The position numbers were made by a program, and so were the translations under genes. From NCBI RefSeq assembly GCF_001611975.1, contig NZ_CP014525.1, positions 426,001-490,000 of the forward strand: a stretch of 64,000 bases of DNA, in the 5' to 3' direction. Origin of the DNA: Haematospirillum jordaniae. Lineage in GTDB: Bacteria > Pseudomonadota > Alphaproteobacteria > Rhodospirillales > Rhodospirillaceae. A model generated the notes under the pieces. It made no database searches. It saw only the letters and a list, made by a program, of their open reading frames with translations, and was not told where the DNA came from. Shown piece by piece: positions 8,779 to 16,789 of this stretch; the first letter of the stretch is position 1, and each line of letters begins with the position of its first letter.

Positions 8779-9416
8779 CCTACAGTATCAAGGAACTATT
8801 TTACACCCTTCAGGGTGAAGGAGCCCAGGCTGGTCGGGCTGCTGTCTTTTGCCGCTTCTCCGGATGTAATTTGTGGAGTGGGCGTGAACAGGACCGCAGC
8901 ACGGCAACATGCTCTTTTTGTGATACCGACTTTGTTGGAACCAATGGAACCGGAGGAGGTAAATTCGCCTCTGCCCGTGCGTTGGCCCACGCGGTTCGCG
9001 CATGCTGGGATCAAAACGCCAGACAGGGAGGGACTCCCTATGTTGTCTGCACGGGAGGGGAGCCTCTCCTGCAACTGGACACACCCTTGGTGCAGGCTTT
9101 CCATGAAGCTGGCATGGAGGTTGCCGTGGAAACTAACGGCACCCAAGACCCCCCGCATGGAATAGACTGGATTTGCGTCAGCCCCAAAGCCGGTTCCGAC
9201 TTGGTTCTGACACAGGGCGACGAGCTGAAGGTGGTCTGGCCTCAACAGGGGCTGGACCTTGTGTATCTGGCGGAGCTGAAATTCCGGCATTTCTTTTTGC
9301 AGCCGATGGATGGTCATGCGGCAACAGAGTCGCTCGCAACCTGCATCCAGACATGCCAACAGTTCCCGCAATGGCGCCTAGGTCTGCAAATACATAAACT
9401 AACTGGAATTCCGTAA
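8775..9416 (+). CDS. queE: 7-carboxy-7-deazaguanine synthase (radical SAM)
   Basis: Radical SAM enzyme that contracts the ring of 6-carboxytetrahydropterin to 7-carboxy-7-deazaguanine. 213 residues from the ATG at 8775, which overlaps the queC stop by four bases (ATGA). The iron-sulphur ligands are Cys31, Cys46 and Cys49, a C-x14-C-x2-C spacing typical of this QueE subgroup instead of the usual C-x3-C-x2-[13 protein letters not shown] near the N-terminus is the conserved entry motif, CTGGEPLLQ and AVETNGT are downstream substrate or SAM motifs. Translationally coupled to both neighbours. Confidence 0.97.
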   Translation: MTYSIKELFYTLQGEGAQAGRAAVFCRFSGCNLWSGREQDRSTATCSFCDTDFVGTNGTGGGKFASARALAHAVRACWDQNARQGGTPYVVCTGGEPLLQLDTPLVQAFHEAGMEVAVETNGTQDPPHGIDWICVSPKAGSDLVLTQGDELKVVWPQQGLDLVYLAELKFRHFFLQPMDGHAATESLATCIQTCQQFPQWRLGLQIHKLTGIP

Positions 9417-9973
9417 TGAGCGATGGCCACCATTTTCTGATTACCCGTCGCATCGGCATTGATGCCGGCCACCGGATCATGCGACACGGATCAAAATGCA
9501 GGCATATCCACGGACACCGTTACGAGGTGGAAGCCATCTGCCACGCATCCTCTCTTCATCAGGGTGGAGAACAGGACAGTATGGTTCTGGACTTTGGCTT
9601 CCTGAAAGAAGAGATGATGGCCATCATCGACGCATCTTGCGACCACGGCTTTATTGCCGAAATGTCGGATACAGATCTCCTGTCCATGTTCTGTCCCGCT
9701 GGAAAGGAACAGCACGAATGGATAGCGGGGTTACAAGAGGCTATTGCACGGGATGGCTTTGTCGTGACGACCGATACACACCTTGCAACCCGTCTATACA
9801 TCATACCAGAAGCCCCAACAGCTGAAGCCTTGGCACGACACTGGTATCGACGGCTGCAGGACAGGGTACAGATACGCAGCGAGGGGCTAGCTGTCCTAGA
9901 ACGCATTGTTGTGTGGGAAACACCAAACTGCCGGGCTGAATACAGTGGACAAAAAACGGGAGTACAGCGTTAG
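9416..9973 (+). CDS. queD: 6-carboxytetrahydropterin synthase, long form
   Basis: Makes 6-carboxy-5,6,7,8-tetrahydropterin from the GTP cyclohydrolase product. The zinc ligands are His19, His32 and His34 (AGHR, HIHGH) and the likely catalytic Cys is Cys28. MVLDFGFLK and CDHGFI are typical. At 185 residues it is about 60 longer than the usual QueD; the extra part is roughly residues 85-135, between the CDHGFI strand and PTAEALARHW. ATG 9416 shares its A with the queE stop TAA, so it is coupled. In this operon QueD acts first, QueE second and QueC last. Confidence 0.92.
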   Translation: MSDGHHFLITRRIGIDAGHRIMRHGSKCRHIHGHRYEVEAICHASSLHQGGEQDSMVLDFGFLKEEMMAIIDASCDHGFIAEMSDTDLLSMFCPAGKEQHEWIAGLQEAIARDGFVVTTDTHLATRLYIIPEAPTAEALARHWYRRLQDRVQIRSEGLAVLERIVVWETPNCRAEYSGQKTGVQR

Positions 9974-10007
9974 CCGCACTCCCGTTCCAACTTACGGGGA
10001 AAGCGTG

Positions 10008-10658
10008 TTACTTTGTTCCAAACATGCGATCACCGGCATCACCCAATCCAGGTAAAATATAAGCCTGTTCATCAAGGCGTTCATCAAGGGCAGCAACATA
10101 GACGCGCACACCGGCATGCTTCTTGTTGAAAGCGCGCATGCCTTCGGGCGCAGCAACCAGCGCAAGAAAGAGAATCTGCTCGTCGGGGATACCGCGCCGG
10201 TTCAGGACATCAACAGCATGCGCTGCCGAATTACCCGTCGCCAACATAGGGTCAACCAGAATAAAGGTCCGTCCTTCACAGTCGGGAAGCTTGACAAGGT
10301 ACTCAACCGGCATATGGGTATCATGATCACGGGCCAAACCAATATGACCGACACGCGCACCGGGAACCAGCTCAAGAAGACCATCAGCCATCCCATTACC
10401 AGCTCTCAGGATTGGAACAACAGCCAGTTTCCTGCCTGCAATAACCGGCGCATCCATGGGGGTCATGGGCGTATTGATCCGTTCATAAGCCAATGGCAGG
10501 TCACGCGTAACCTCATAGCCCATCAACAAGGCTATTTCTCTTAACAACTGACGAAATGTCCGTGTGGATGTCTGAACATCCCGCATATGGGTCAGCTTAT
10601 GCTGGATCAGCGGATGATCGCAGATGAAAAGGTTCGGGAACTCGTCCGAGCGCTTCAT
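10008..10658 (-). CDS. upp: uracil phosphoribosyltransferase
   Basis: Pyrimidine salvage: uracil plus PRPP gives UMP. 216 residues from ATG 10658, which has AGAGGA a few bases upstream; the longer frame to 10712 lacks this. The N-terminus begins [20 protein letters not shown] and [10 protein letters not shown] follow, and the PRPP loop is [11 protein letters not shown]. The end [11 protein letters not shown] is the family's closing motif. Convergent with queD, 34 bases apart. Confidence 0.97.
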   Translation of the reverse strand: MKRSDEFPNLFICDHPLIQHKLTHMRDVQTSTRTFRQLLREIALLMGYEVTRDLPLAYERINTPMTPMDAPVIAGRKLAVVPILRAGNGMADGLLELVPGARVGHIGLARDHDTHMPVEYLVKLPDCEGRTFILVDPMLATGNSAAHAVDVLNRRGIPDEQILFLALVAAPEGMRAFNKKHAGVRVYVAALDERLDEQAYILPGLGDAGDRMFGTK

Positions 10659-10713
10659 GAGGTCCTCTGTGTCGTTGTAGCAGGGCTGGGGCTGCTTATC
10701 ACATTTTCTCATT

Positions 10714-11880
10714 CTAAATCATCAATTCAACCACGCTGCGACGTGGGGTCGGGGATGCGCTATCTGCATAGCCGACACGGGCCAGCATCTGTATACGCCG
10801 TCCGGGGATCGACAAAAGCGCGTGAAGGTCATCACGCACACCGGCCACACCATCCCAGTCACCAAGCGGAGACGAGAAAGGCTGCATGGCCAGACCTTGC
10901 GCAGCCGCAGCCAAATCAAGTCTGGCATAAACACGCCCGGCCCTTACCTGATCATCGCGGCTGTCGCCATCCGTAGAAATCCAGACAAAGCTGTCTGCCT
11001 CTCCCACATAACTTACAGCATGCGAGAAAGCCCACCGGTTCAACCATGACCCCGGTTCAGAAAAGGCGTGTCGCCCATAGAACAAACGAACCCCGCTGCC
11101 CGGCAGGGGTGATGAAGGCACAACACCATCACGGCATTCCGCGACTTCTTCCTTGGTGAGCCGTAAAAAAGTTGCTGTTTCCGCAACAAGATCCGCATTC
11201 ATACTTTCAAGGCGCATTGCCTCTATCACTAACCCCTTCAGGCGCTCCAGCCCTGAACCGCGATCGATCCAGCCAACAGATACCCCACGCGCTGCACCTG
11301 CACCGGACAGGAAGGTATCACGGGCCGAACGACTGATAGCCTGCCCCGTAAAGGCACCACGACACGTCCGGCGCCGACGGACTGCCGCAAAAAGGGGGGG
11401 TGGCAAAACAGCAGGGTCACGGGACAGCGCAACCCGGGCAACCGGCTTCAGATGCATGTCATCGCGTGTGGCATAAGGACCATCCGGGAACAAGGACAAC
11501 GCGGGGTCCCATCCCTCGGCAGCAGCCGCCAGCACAAGAAGCTCCAAGAATGTACCCTGCCCCAATGTGACCTGTCGCAGGGCCGGATCCGTATGTAAAG
11601 AGACACGATCTGCATCAGCCAAGAGCCAGAGGACATCGTCCCCTTCAAGAGCAATTTTCCAAGGCTGGAGATTATAGGAACTGGGTGCCAGAGAAGCCCA
11701 ACCCGCCAAACGCACCCGAATATCGGGGACAGACGGCGGTCCACGCCAACCCAGATACGCCGTACCCGCAGAATCGGATTCACACCCCGCTGATAACAGC
11801 AACGCAGGAACAGACGCCGCCAACCGCAACAACCGACGGCGGGATATGACATCACAAGCGGGTGTAGCACATGTACCCAT
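10714..11880 (-). CDS. nitroreductase-like (Acg family) exported lipoprotein
   Basis: 388 residues from ATG 11880. The N-terminus has a twin-arginine-like segment SRRRLLRL, a hydrophobic run and a lipobox LLSAGC, so it is probably exported by Tat and lipidated. The body resembles a distant nitroreductase/Acg FMN-binding fold: [14 protein letters not shown] resembles the nitroreductase NxQPW motif, [15 protein letters not shown] is the Acg-like segment, and [18 protein letters not shown] matches the C-terminal flavin region. Substrate unknown. The start codon lies at the edge of a perfect 15-bp inverted repeat, and the upstream LprI-like gene ends only 41 bases away on the same strand, so the two probably form one unit. 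Confidence 0.8.
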   Translation of the reverse strand: MGTCATPACDVISRRRLLRLAASVPALLLSAGCESDSAGTAYLGWRGPPSVPDIRVRLAGWASLAPSSYNLQPWKIALEGDDVLWLLADADRVSLHTDPALRQVTLGQGTFLELLVLAAAAEGWDPALSLFPDGPYATRDDMHLKPVARVALSRDPAVLPPPLFAAVRRRRTCRGAFTGQAISRSARDTFLSGAGAARGVSVGWIDRGSGLERLKGLVIEAMRLESMNADLVAETATFLRLTKEEVAECRDGVVPSSPLPGSGVRLFYGRHAFSEPGSWLNRWAFSHAVSYVGEADSFVWISTDGDSRDDQVRAGRVYARLDLAAAAQGLAMQPFSSPLGDWDGVAGVRDDLHALLSIPGRRIQMLARVGYADSASPTPRRSVVELMI

Positions 11881-11911
11881 TCCGGTATGGTGCCTGCCAT
11901 ACCGGAATGGG
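11876..11911. promoter_or_regulatory. 15-bp perfect inverted repeat over the start of the Acg-like gene
   Basis: Positions 11876-11890 and 11897-11911 are exact reverse complements separated by six bases. On the minus strand it lies between the stop of the upstream gene and the ATG at 11880, which it contains. As RNA it could hide the start codon; as DNA it could be an operator. No T-run follows, so it is not a simple terminator. Confidence 0.65.
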
Positions 11912-11921
11912 GCAAGAAACA

Positions 11922-13037
11922 TTACAAGCGTCGCTGAACGCTCTGATCACCACGATCACGATTGCACGCTATGAAGGCATCAACGGTGTCAAGCATACGG
12001 GCTGGATCCAAGGCCTTGCCATAACCGATCACAGCATCTTCCACCGTACTCGCAAAGCACGTAGCCTGCACAGACGACCCACCGTAGTCCCTGTCTTCGT
12101 TCAGTCCCAGAGAGACAAGGACAGGAGCGCCCGAAACTTTCCCATCAAAACCAACAGGCACACGATAGCGGGCTGTTCCGATACAGCAGGCTGCACAGTC
12201 AGGAAGATCATCCAAGCCGGTCAGAGTCTTGTCCATCGCCTGAAGCAAACCGACGGGCGTAATATTGACAGAGACAAGAATGCCGGAATGATCCACAATC
12301 GCCTCCTCAACGCCACCATTACAGCGATCTCCACCCGCATACAGCCGCTGAACACCCAAGACTTCATCGCCTGCGCCTGATTGCTCACGCCGGTCAAAAG
12401 CCCACACTGACCCCAAAGCCCCGTTTCCACCACTACTCTCATTCACAGCGGCAACCCAACGGCCATCAGGCAGAATCCCCGCATCAGACCAGGCAACCCA
12501 GGCCACGTCCCCATCTTTTGCAGCATCAGCACTGAGCCAACCATGAACCTGGCTCTGAACCTCAACATGGGAATAGCCGCGATTACAAGCGGCAACAGGC
12601 AACGGTAAAAGGTGTCCCTTATCGTAATCATCAAGCAAAACCGAGATACAAGACGGATGAATGAATCCTCGCCCGGGTTCTCCTGTTTCCGGCCCGTCTA
12701 CGGCGCCCGGTAACGGCGTTTTAATACCCAAGTACTGGCGGTATGCGCTGACCAGACATGGCACCATCGCCCAACGGGCACGCTCCTCAGGAGCACCGCC
12801 CTGCCGCGGAATTCCACAGCCCTGCAAGGTGCTATCCAACCATACCTTGTCATGATGGCCCATACGACCATCCAACTCCAGAAGAACGGGGTCTGAACAC
12901 ACGAGATGCTGAAAAGGCGTACGCGCCTCATTACAGGAAAACGAAGCCGCCGGCATGGCCATTGCCTGTTCTGTTACAGCAACAGAAAGGCATATCGCAA
13001 AAAGGCAAGCCGGAAATAAAGATAACTCTCGGAACAC
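11922..13037 (-). CDS. secreted protein with LprI-like N-terminal motif
   Basis: 371 residues from GTG 13037, preceded by AAGGA at a fitting distance and followed by a clear signal peptide (LSLFPACLFAICLSVAV, cleavage near EQAMA). The longer frame to 13106 lacks a binding site. After the signal, SFSCNEARTPFQHLVCSDP and LLELDGRM match the Cys-containing repeat of LprI-type (DUF1311) proteins, some of which inhibit lysozyme. The remaining 280 residues hold many cysteines (at least eight) and FHG/GGNG turns; I do not recognise a further domain. Probably periplasmic and disulphide-bonded. It is followed by the Acg-like lipoprotein gene. Confidence 0.6.
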   Translation of the reverse strand: MFRELSLFPACLFAICLSVAVTEQAMAMPAASFSCNEARTPFQHLVCSDPVLLELDGRMGHHDKVWLDSTLQGCGIPRQGGAPEERARWAMVPCLVSAYRQYLGIKTPLPGAVDGPETGEPGRGFIHPSCISVLLDDYDKGHLLPLPVAACNRGYSHVEVQSQVHGWLSADAAKDGDVAWVAWSDAGILPDGRWVAAVNESSGGNGALGSVWAFDRREQSGAGDEVLGVQRLYAGGDRCNGGVEEAIVDHSGILVSVNITPVGLLQAMDKTLTGLDDLPDCAACCIGTARYRVPVGFDGKVSGAPVLVSLGLNEDRDYGGSSVQATCFASTVEDAVIGYGKALDPARMLDTVDAFIACNRDRGDQSVQRRL

Positions 13038-13331
13038 GCTCTGGTTTCCTTCTGTAAGGAGCTCTACAAGGCGATCGAAATATGGCCATATTTCGTGCAC
13101 ATCCACACATTACAATGCTGGCACCATGCATCCCGGACCATCCGAACGGAGCAATGTCTAGTGATCAATTACAGGAAAAGTGTGGCATCAAGCGCAAGGA
13201 CCCACCAAAAATACAGGGGGCGGCAACGCAATCCGATTGCTCATGTCGACCGAAACGCGTATCACACAGAGGCACTACAGCCTTTGTACCATAAACTTTC
13301 TGACCTGATCCTGCTGGAGATTCCTTACACC

Positions 13332-14162
13332 ATGTTCCGCCTGATACGCTTGGTGCTGCTTGTCCCCGCCATCCTTCTGGCCCATGTTTCTACAGCCAGT
13401 GCCGGTGATGCAGCTGACGCCCGCGCTGTTCTGGCACAAGCTGTTGCTGTTGTTGAACAGGTGCGGGCAGACGAGAATTTTCGCAAGGATATGGATCCTT
13501 ATCTGGCCCGGGCCCGGGCGGTCATGGTTATCCCGTCTTTCTACAAGGGTGGCTTTATTCTGGGCGGAGCTTATGGCTATGGCGTCCTGACCGTTCGTGA
13601 CAGTGCAGGCACCTTCTCTCCCCCTGCTTTTTATTCCATGGCCGGGGGCAGCATCGGGCTGCAAATTGGCGGGCAACGCGTCCAAAGCATTTTGATGATC
13701 ATGACAGAAAAGGGACTGGAGTCCATTTTGTCAGATCAGTTCAAGCTTGGCGCCATGGCCGGTATCAGCGTTGCCACATTTGGCGCAAACATAGAAACAG
13801 CAACAACAACCAATTTGCAGCAGGATATCATTGCGTATGCGCATTCACAGGGCGCATACGGCGGTGGCGCTATCGAGGGCGCCGCGATCTCTTCACGGGA
13901 AGATTGGAATGCTGCAATCTATGGCGCTGCCGCAAATGACAGGGATATCTTGTTCCAGCGTCGCTGGTCGTTGCCTGAAGCTGAGCCCCTGTACCGCGCG
14001 CTCCATATTGCTCAAACCACTGAAACATCTGGGAGCATGAACGCAACAGAGCCCGAGAGCGTATCGCACAATCAGGATATCGATGAACCAACCTATCCGG
14101 AAACATCAACGGCGGGTAAACCGATGCGCCTTGCCCCTGTCCAGAAACAGGATTTGAACTAG
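13332..14162 (+). CDS. exported SYLF-domain (Ysc84-like) protein
   Basis: 276 residues from ATG 13332 with a signal peptide ending at ASA. The SYLF lipid-binding domain covers about residues 30-215: ARAVMVIPSFYKGGFILGGAYGYGVL, SIGLQIGGQ, MIMTEKGLESIL and QGAYGGGAIEGAAI match the pattern of glycine-rich beta strands in this family. The last 60 residues are low complexity (TETSGSMNATEP). Bacterial SYLF proteins are usually periplasmic, function poorly known. Convergent with the binding-protein gene that follows. Confidence 0.88.
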   Translation: MFRLIRLVLLVPAILLAHVSTASAGDAADARAVLAQAVAVVEQVRADENFRKDMDPYLARARAVMVIPSFYKGGFILGGAYGYGVLTVRDSAGTFSPPAFYSMAGGSIGLQIGGQRVQSILMIMTEKGLESILSDQFKLGAMAGISVATFGANIETATTTNLQQDIIAYAHSQGAYGGGAIEGAAISSREDWNAAIYGAAANDRDILFQRRWSLPEAEPLYRALHIAQTTETSGSMNATEPESVSHNQDIDEPTYPETSTAGKPMRLAPVQKQDLN

Positions 14163-14198
14163 GTCACGCAGAATGGACCCGGCAACATCAACGGCGGG
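14102..14198. repeat. 15-nt direct repeat across a convergent gene boundary
   Basis: AACATCAACGGCGGG occurs at 14102-14116 (end of the SYLF gene) and again at 14184-14198 (end of the convergent binding-protein gene, over its stop). The copies are 82 bases apart in the same orientation. A local duplication is possible; no known element is recognised. Confidence 0.6.
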
Positions 14199-14970
14199 CA
14201 ACGTCCCGGGACACACGCTTCCTGACAGGTACGTTCTCCGGATCGTCGCCTGCCAAGGCCGAGCGGACAAAGGTGTTGATGTACGCCAACCATACGGCAT
14301 CATCTGCGGGAACACCAAAGGCATACGGAAAAGTGGCCATCGGCATCAACGGCCTGAGAGTGCGAGCCCACCCCGCTTCATGCATCGTTCCGACCAAGGG
14401 TTCATCATCAACAATAAACGCATCGGCTCTTCCGGCTCGAACCTCATGGTCACCCCTGTGGCTGCTATCAATCTCCAGAATTCTGGCATGCGGCAGCGCC
14501 TCCCTAACCAAGGCAGGCAAACCATCGCCAGCCTGGACAAGGACAACACGATCTTGACTGTCAAGGTCAGACCAGCTCCCGATTCCAGGATCAAGAGTTC
14601 TGGCAATGGCGTAAACCTGACCAGTCCGATATGGATTGGAAAGCTGAAAACCAGGCTCTCCCCCGTTCATTGCTACTCCAGCAGCGATGTCGCAACGACC
14701 ACTGCGAATATCCTGCCTCAACGAGGAAAGCGAACTGTCCTCGTGGCGGAATTCCACGCCCAGATCGGCAGCAAGGGCACGGGACAAGACAACATCGCGA
14801 TCAGGATGCCCTGCTCGATGGTATTCAGACACCATACAAACGCGGAGAACGCCTTTGGCAAGAATCGTTTCGAGACGACTATTGGCAGCCACTACGGAGG
14901 GACTCCCGGCCAGCCAAATAAAAGCCAAGGTCAGGAGGCAGACGAAACGGTAAGGCTGGGATACAGACAC
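14188..14970 (-). CDS. solitary periplasmic amino-acid-type binding protein
   Basis: 260 residues, GTG start at 14970 with GGGGGAG just upstream. A signal peptide (CLLTLAFIWLAGSPSVVAA) is followed by a family 3 solute-binding fold: LAKGVLRVCMV opens the first lobe, LSRALAADLGVEFRHE and IRSGRCDIAAGVAM are the usual ligand-site segments, and the hinge and second lobe follow to FPYAFGVPADD. No permease or ATPase gene is near, so it is not part of a local transporter. It is divergent to a membrane PAS sensor 158 bases away, which suggests that it may present ligand to that sensor. Confidence 0.8.
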   Translation of the reverse strand: MSVSQPYRFVCLLTLAFIWLAGSPSVVAANSRLETILAKGVLRVCMVSEYHRAGHPDRDVVLSRALAADLGVEFRHEDSSLSSLRQDIRSGRCDIAAGVAMNGGEPGFQLSNPYRTGQVYAIARTLDPGIGSWSDLDSQDRVVLVQAGDGLPALVREALPHARILEIDSSHRGDHEVRAGRADAFIVDDEPLVGTMHEAGWARTLRPLMPMATFPYAFGVPADDAVWLAYINTFVRSALAGDDPENVPVRKRVSRDVARR

Positions 14971-15128
14971 GCGAAAACTCCCCCGAAGGATGACTGTCCT
15001 GACCCGATAATGTCAAACCAGACCAACTTGATACAGTGGTCTTTCAGAACCATCCATCCCTGCCATACAGTCCAAAAGCATGCAAACGGCCTTTGTCTGC
15101 CGCCAAGCTTGAACTGGGTGAAAGCTCC

Positions 15129-16529
15129 GTGAGCAGATCAACTTATGCAGGAATAACGGTCATCTGGATTGGCGGCATTACTGTCTTGCTGTCTTGTATG
15201 ATCTCTGCATATGTCCTCTGGAACAGCCATTCTCAAAGTGAATCTTCGGCTCAGAGCACTCTTGAAACATCGGCTGTGCTCCTTGAACGATCCATTACCC
15301 ACGCCGTCGGCTCCGTTGACGTCATACTTACATATGTACAGTCCGGTGCTAGGGAAGCCCTCTCTTCCTCCATAAAAAACTCATCTCCCTTACTGCATCG
15401 CCTTGCATCAGAAAGCCTTCGGTCATCCCCCCACATCAGACAGGTTCTGATTGTTGATAGTCGCAACACCATTCTGGCTGACTCGGCCAACCCTCTCTCA
15501 GCAGGACAAACACTGTCTCCAAAAGCATATGGGCTGGAGCAAAGCGGGCCACTGAGCTTGGGGAGCCGCCTGAGAATCGGGCGGGCCAGCAGTGGCCGCT
15601 ATATCAGTGCCGGCGCAATTCCGGTTGACCCATCCACAATAAAAGCGGATGGCCCATGGGTCATTCCTGTCATGTTGGAAGATGAAACGAACACGCCGGA
15701 TCCACATCACGTTATTGCAGCCATGAACCCGGGCTGGTTCCTGGAAATGCTGTCCGCCGCACGCCCCGGTCCCAATGGCGAAGCTATTATAGCCCGGCTG
15801 GACGGTCCGGTTCTGGCGGCCTTACCCCTTTACCTTGAAAATGGAGCACCGTCCCGCAGTGCGATTCTTGGCGGGATTCTGGACCAAGAATCAGGAGCCA
15901 CAGGCCCAAGCATTACTGAAGAGCCCTCCCTCTTGGGCCATAAGTCGGGCCTTCACGTGAAGAGGCTTTCAGATGTTTACCCCCTGTCTTTTGTTCTGAC
16001 AGCCGTACAGGAAGACATCCAAGCAGCATGGCTGCACAATAACCACCTCTTGCTGGTTTCAATGGCTCTGACACCACTTGGGATCGGCCTCCTGTTCATA
16101 TTCCTGACACTGGATGTCAGAAACCAATACGCCCTTGGGGAACGCATTCGTCTGGTTGCCCAAGCTATGGAGCAAAGCCCTGCCGCCCTGATGATCACAA
16201 GCCCGGACGGAGCCATATTATATGCAAATCAGTATTTTGCAGATATCTTTGAGTATACCTTGGCAAATGTGGAAGGACGTAACCCACGCTTTCTGAAAAG
16301 CGGAAAAGTAGGGGAACACGTCTATAAGAACATGTGGAATACCATTACTGCCGGCAAAATTTGGCATGGCGAATTGATCAACAGGACGCGGAGTGGAGAG
16401 AACCGTCGTGTTGATACAACCATTTCTGCCGTTCATGACAGCAGGGGAAGAATAGCCTGCTACGTGTGTATTCAGTTCCCTCTTACGGATCAGGGCATAA
16501 GCAACGCCTCTTTGATTACGTCCGACTGA
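15129..16529 (+). CDS. membrane sensor with extracytoplasmic domain and PAS, no output domain
   Basis: 466 residues from GTG 15129, which has GGGTGA seven bases upstream; the ATG at 15036 has none. One helix at about residues 8-30 and a second at about 310-332 (VSMALTPLGIGLLFIFLTL) enclose roughly 280 periplasmic residues of the Cache type (RSITHAVGSVDVILTYVQSG, RQVLIVDSRNTILADS, GRYISAGAIPVD). A PAS domain follows (about 345-450: AQAMEQSPAALMITSPDGAILYANQYF, RNPRFLKSG). After the PAS the frame stops with TGA; no kinase, GGDEF, EAL or methyl-accepting module follows. It is either a sensor that signals through a partner or the front part of a larger sensor that lost its output half. Confidence 0.8.
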   Translation: MSRSTYAGITVIWIGGITVLLSCMISAYVLWNSHSQSESSAQSTLETSAVLLERSITHAVGSVDVILTYVQSGAREALSSSIKNSSPLLHRLASESLRSSPHIRQVLIVDSRNTILADSANPLSAGQTLSPKAYGLEQSGPLSLGSRLRIGRASSGRYISAGAIPVDPSTIKADGPWVIPVMLEDETNTPDPHHVIAAMNPGWFLEMLSAARPGPNGEAIIARLDGPVLAALPLYLENGAPSRSAILGGILDQESGATGPSITEEPSLLGHKSGLHVKRLSDVYPLSFVLTAVQEDIQAAWLHNNHLLLVSMALTPLGIGLLFIFLTLDVRNQYALGERIRLVAQAMEQSPAALMITSPDGAILYANQYFADIFEYTLANVEGRNPRFLKSGKVGEHVYKNMWNTITAGKIWHGELINRTRSGENRRVDTTISAVHDSRGRIACYVCIQFPLTDQGISNASLITSD

Positions 16530-16602
16530 ATTAGCAGTCACCGCCATGCCTCAAGCGGCCGCCTTCCAAACAGAAAGAAAACAGAGACTGCAAAATAGAT
16601 GC

Positions 16603-16631
16603 TTGCGTTGCAGCCCCTTTCCACTGATATA
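16603..16631 (+). promoter_or_regulatory. candidate sigma-70 promoter of the SRP RNA gene
   Basis: TTGCGT (16603-16608), 17 bases, then GATATA (16626-16631). This places transcription start about 8-9 bases downstream, exactly at the 5' end of the predicted SRP RNA at 16640. Confidence 0.6.
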
Positions 16632-16639
16632 GTGCGCAC

Positions 16640-16736
16640 GGAAGGCTGGCGGCGGACGAACCCCTCGCCAACCGGGTCAGGTCCGGAAGGAAGCAGCCCC
16701 AACGAGTTTCCGGTTCGGGTCGTTGTCCAGTCTTCC
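16640..16736 (+). ncRNA. ffs: small signal recognition particle RNA (4.5S)
   Basis: The tetraloop-bearing core GGTCAGGTCCGGAAGGAAGC, followed by AGCC, matches the universal helix-8 sequence that binds Ffh. The ends GGAAGGCTGG and CCAGTCTTCC pair, giving one long hairpin of about 97 nt. The gene stands directly upstream of dnaX, a common alphaproteobacterial order. Confidence 0.97.
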
Positions 16737-16789
16737 ACCTTATTCCTGTTCCCTGTTTCCCAGGCATAATCGAGAGCGAGTTCCGGCGG

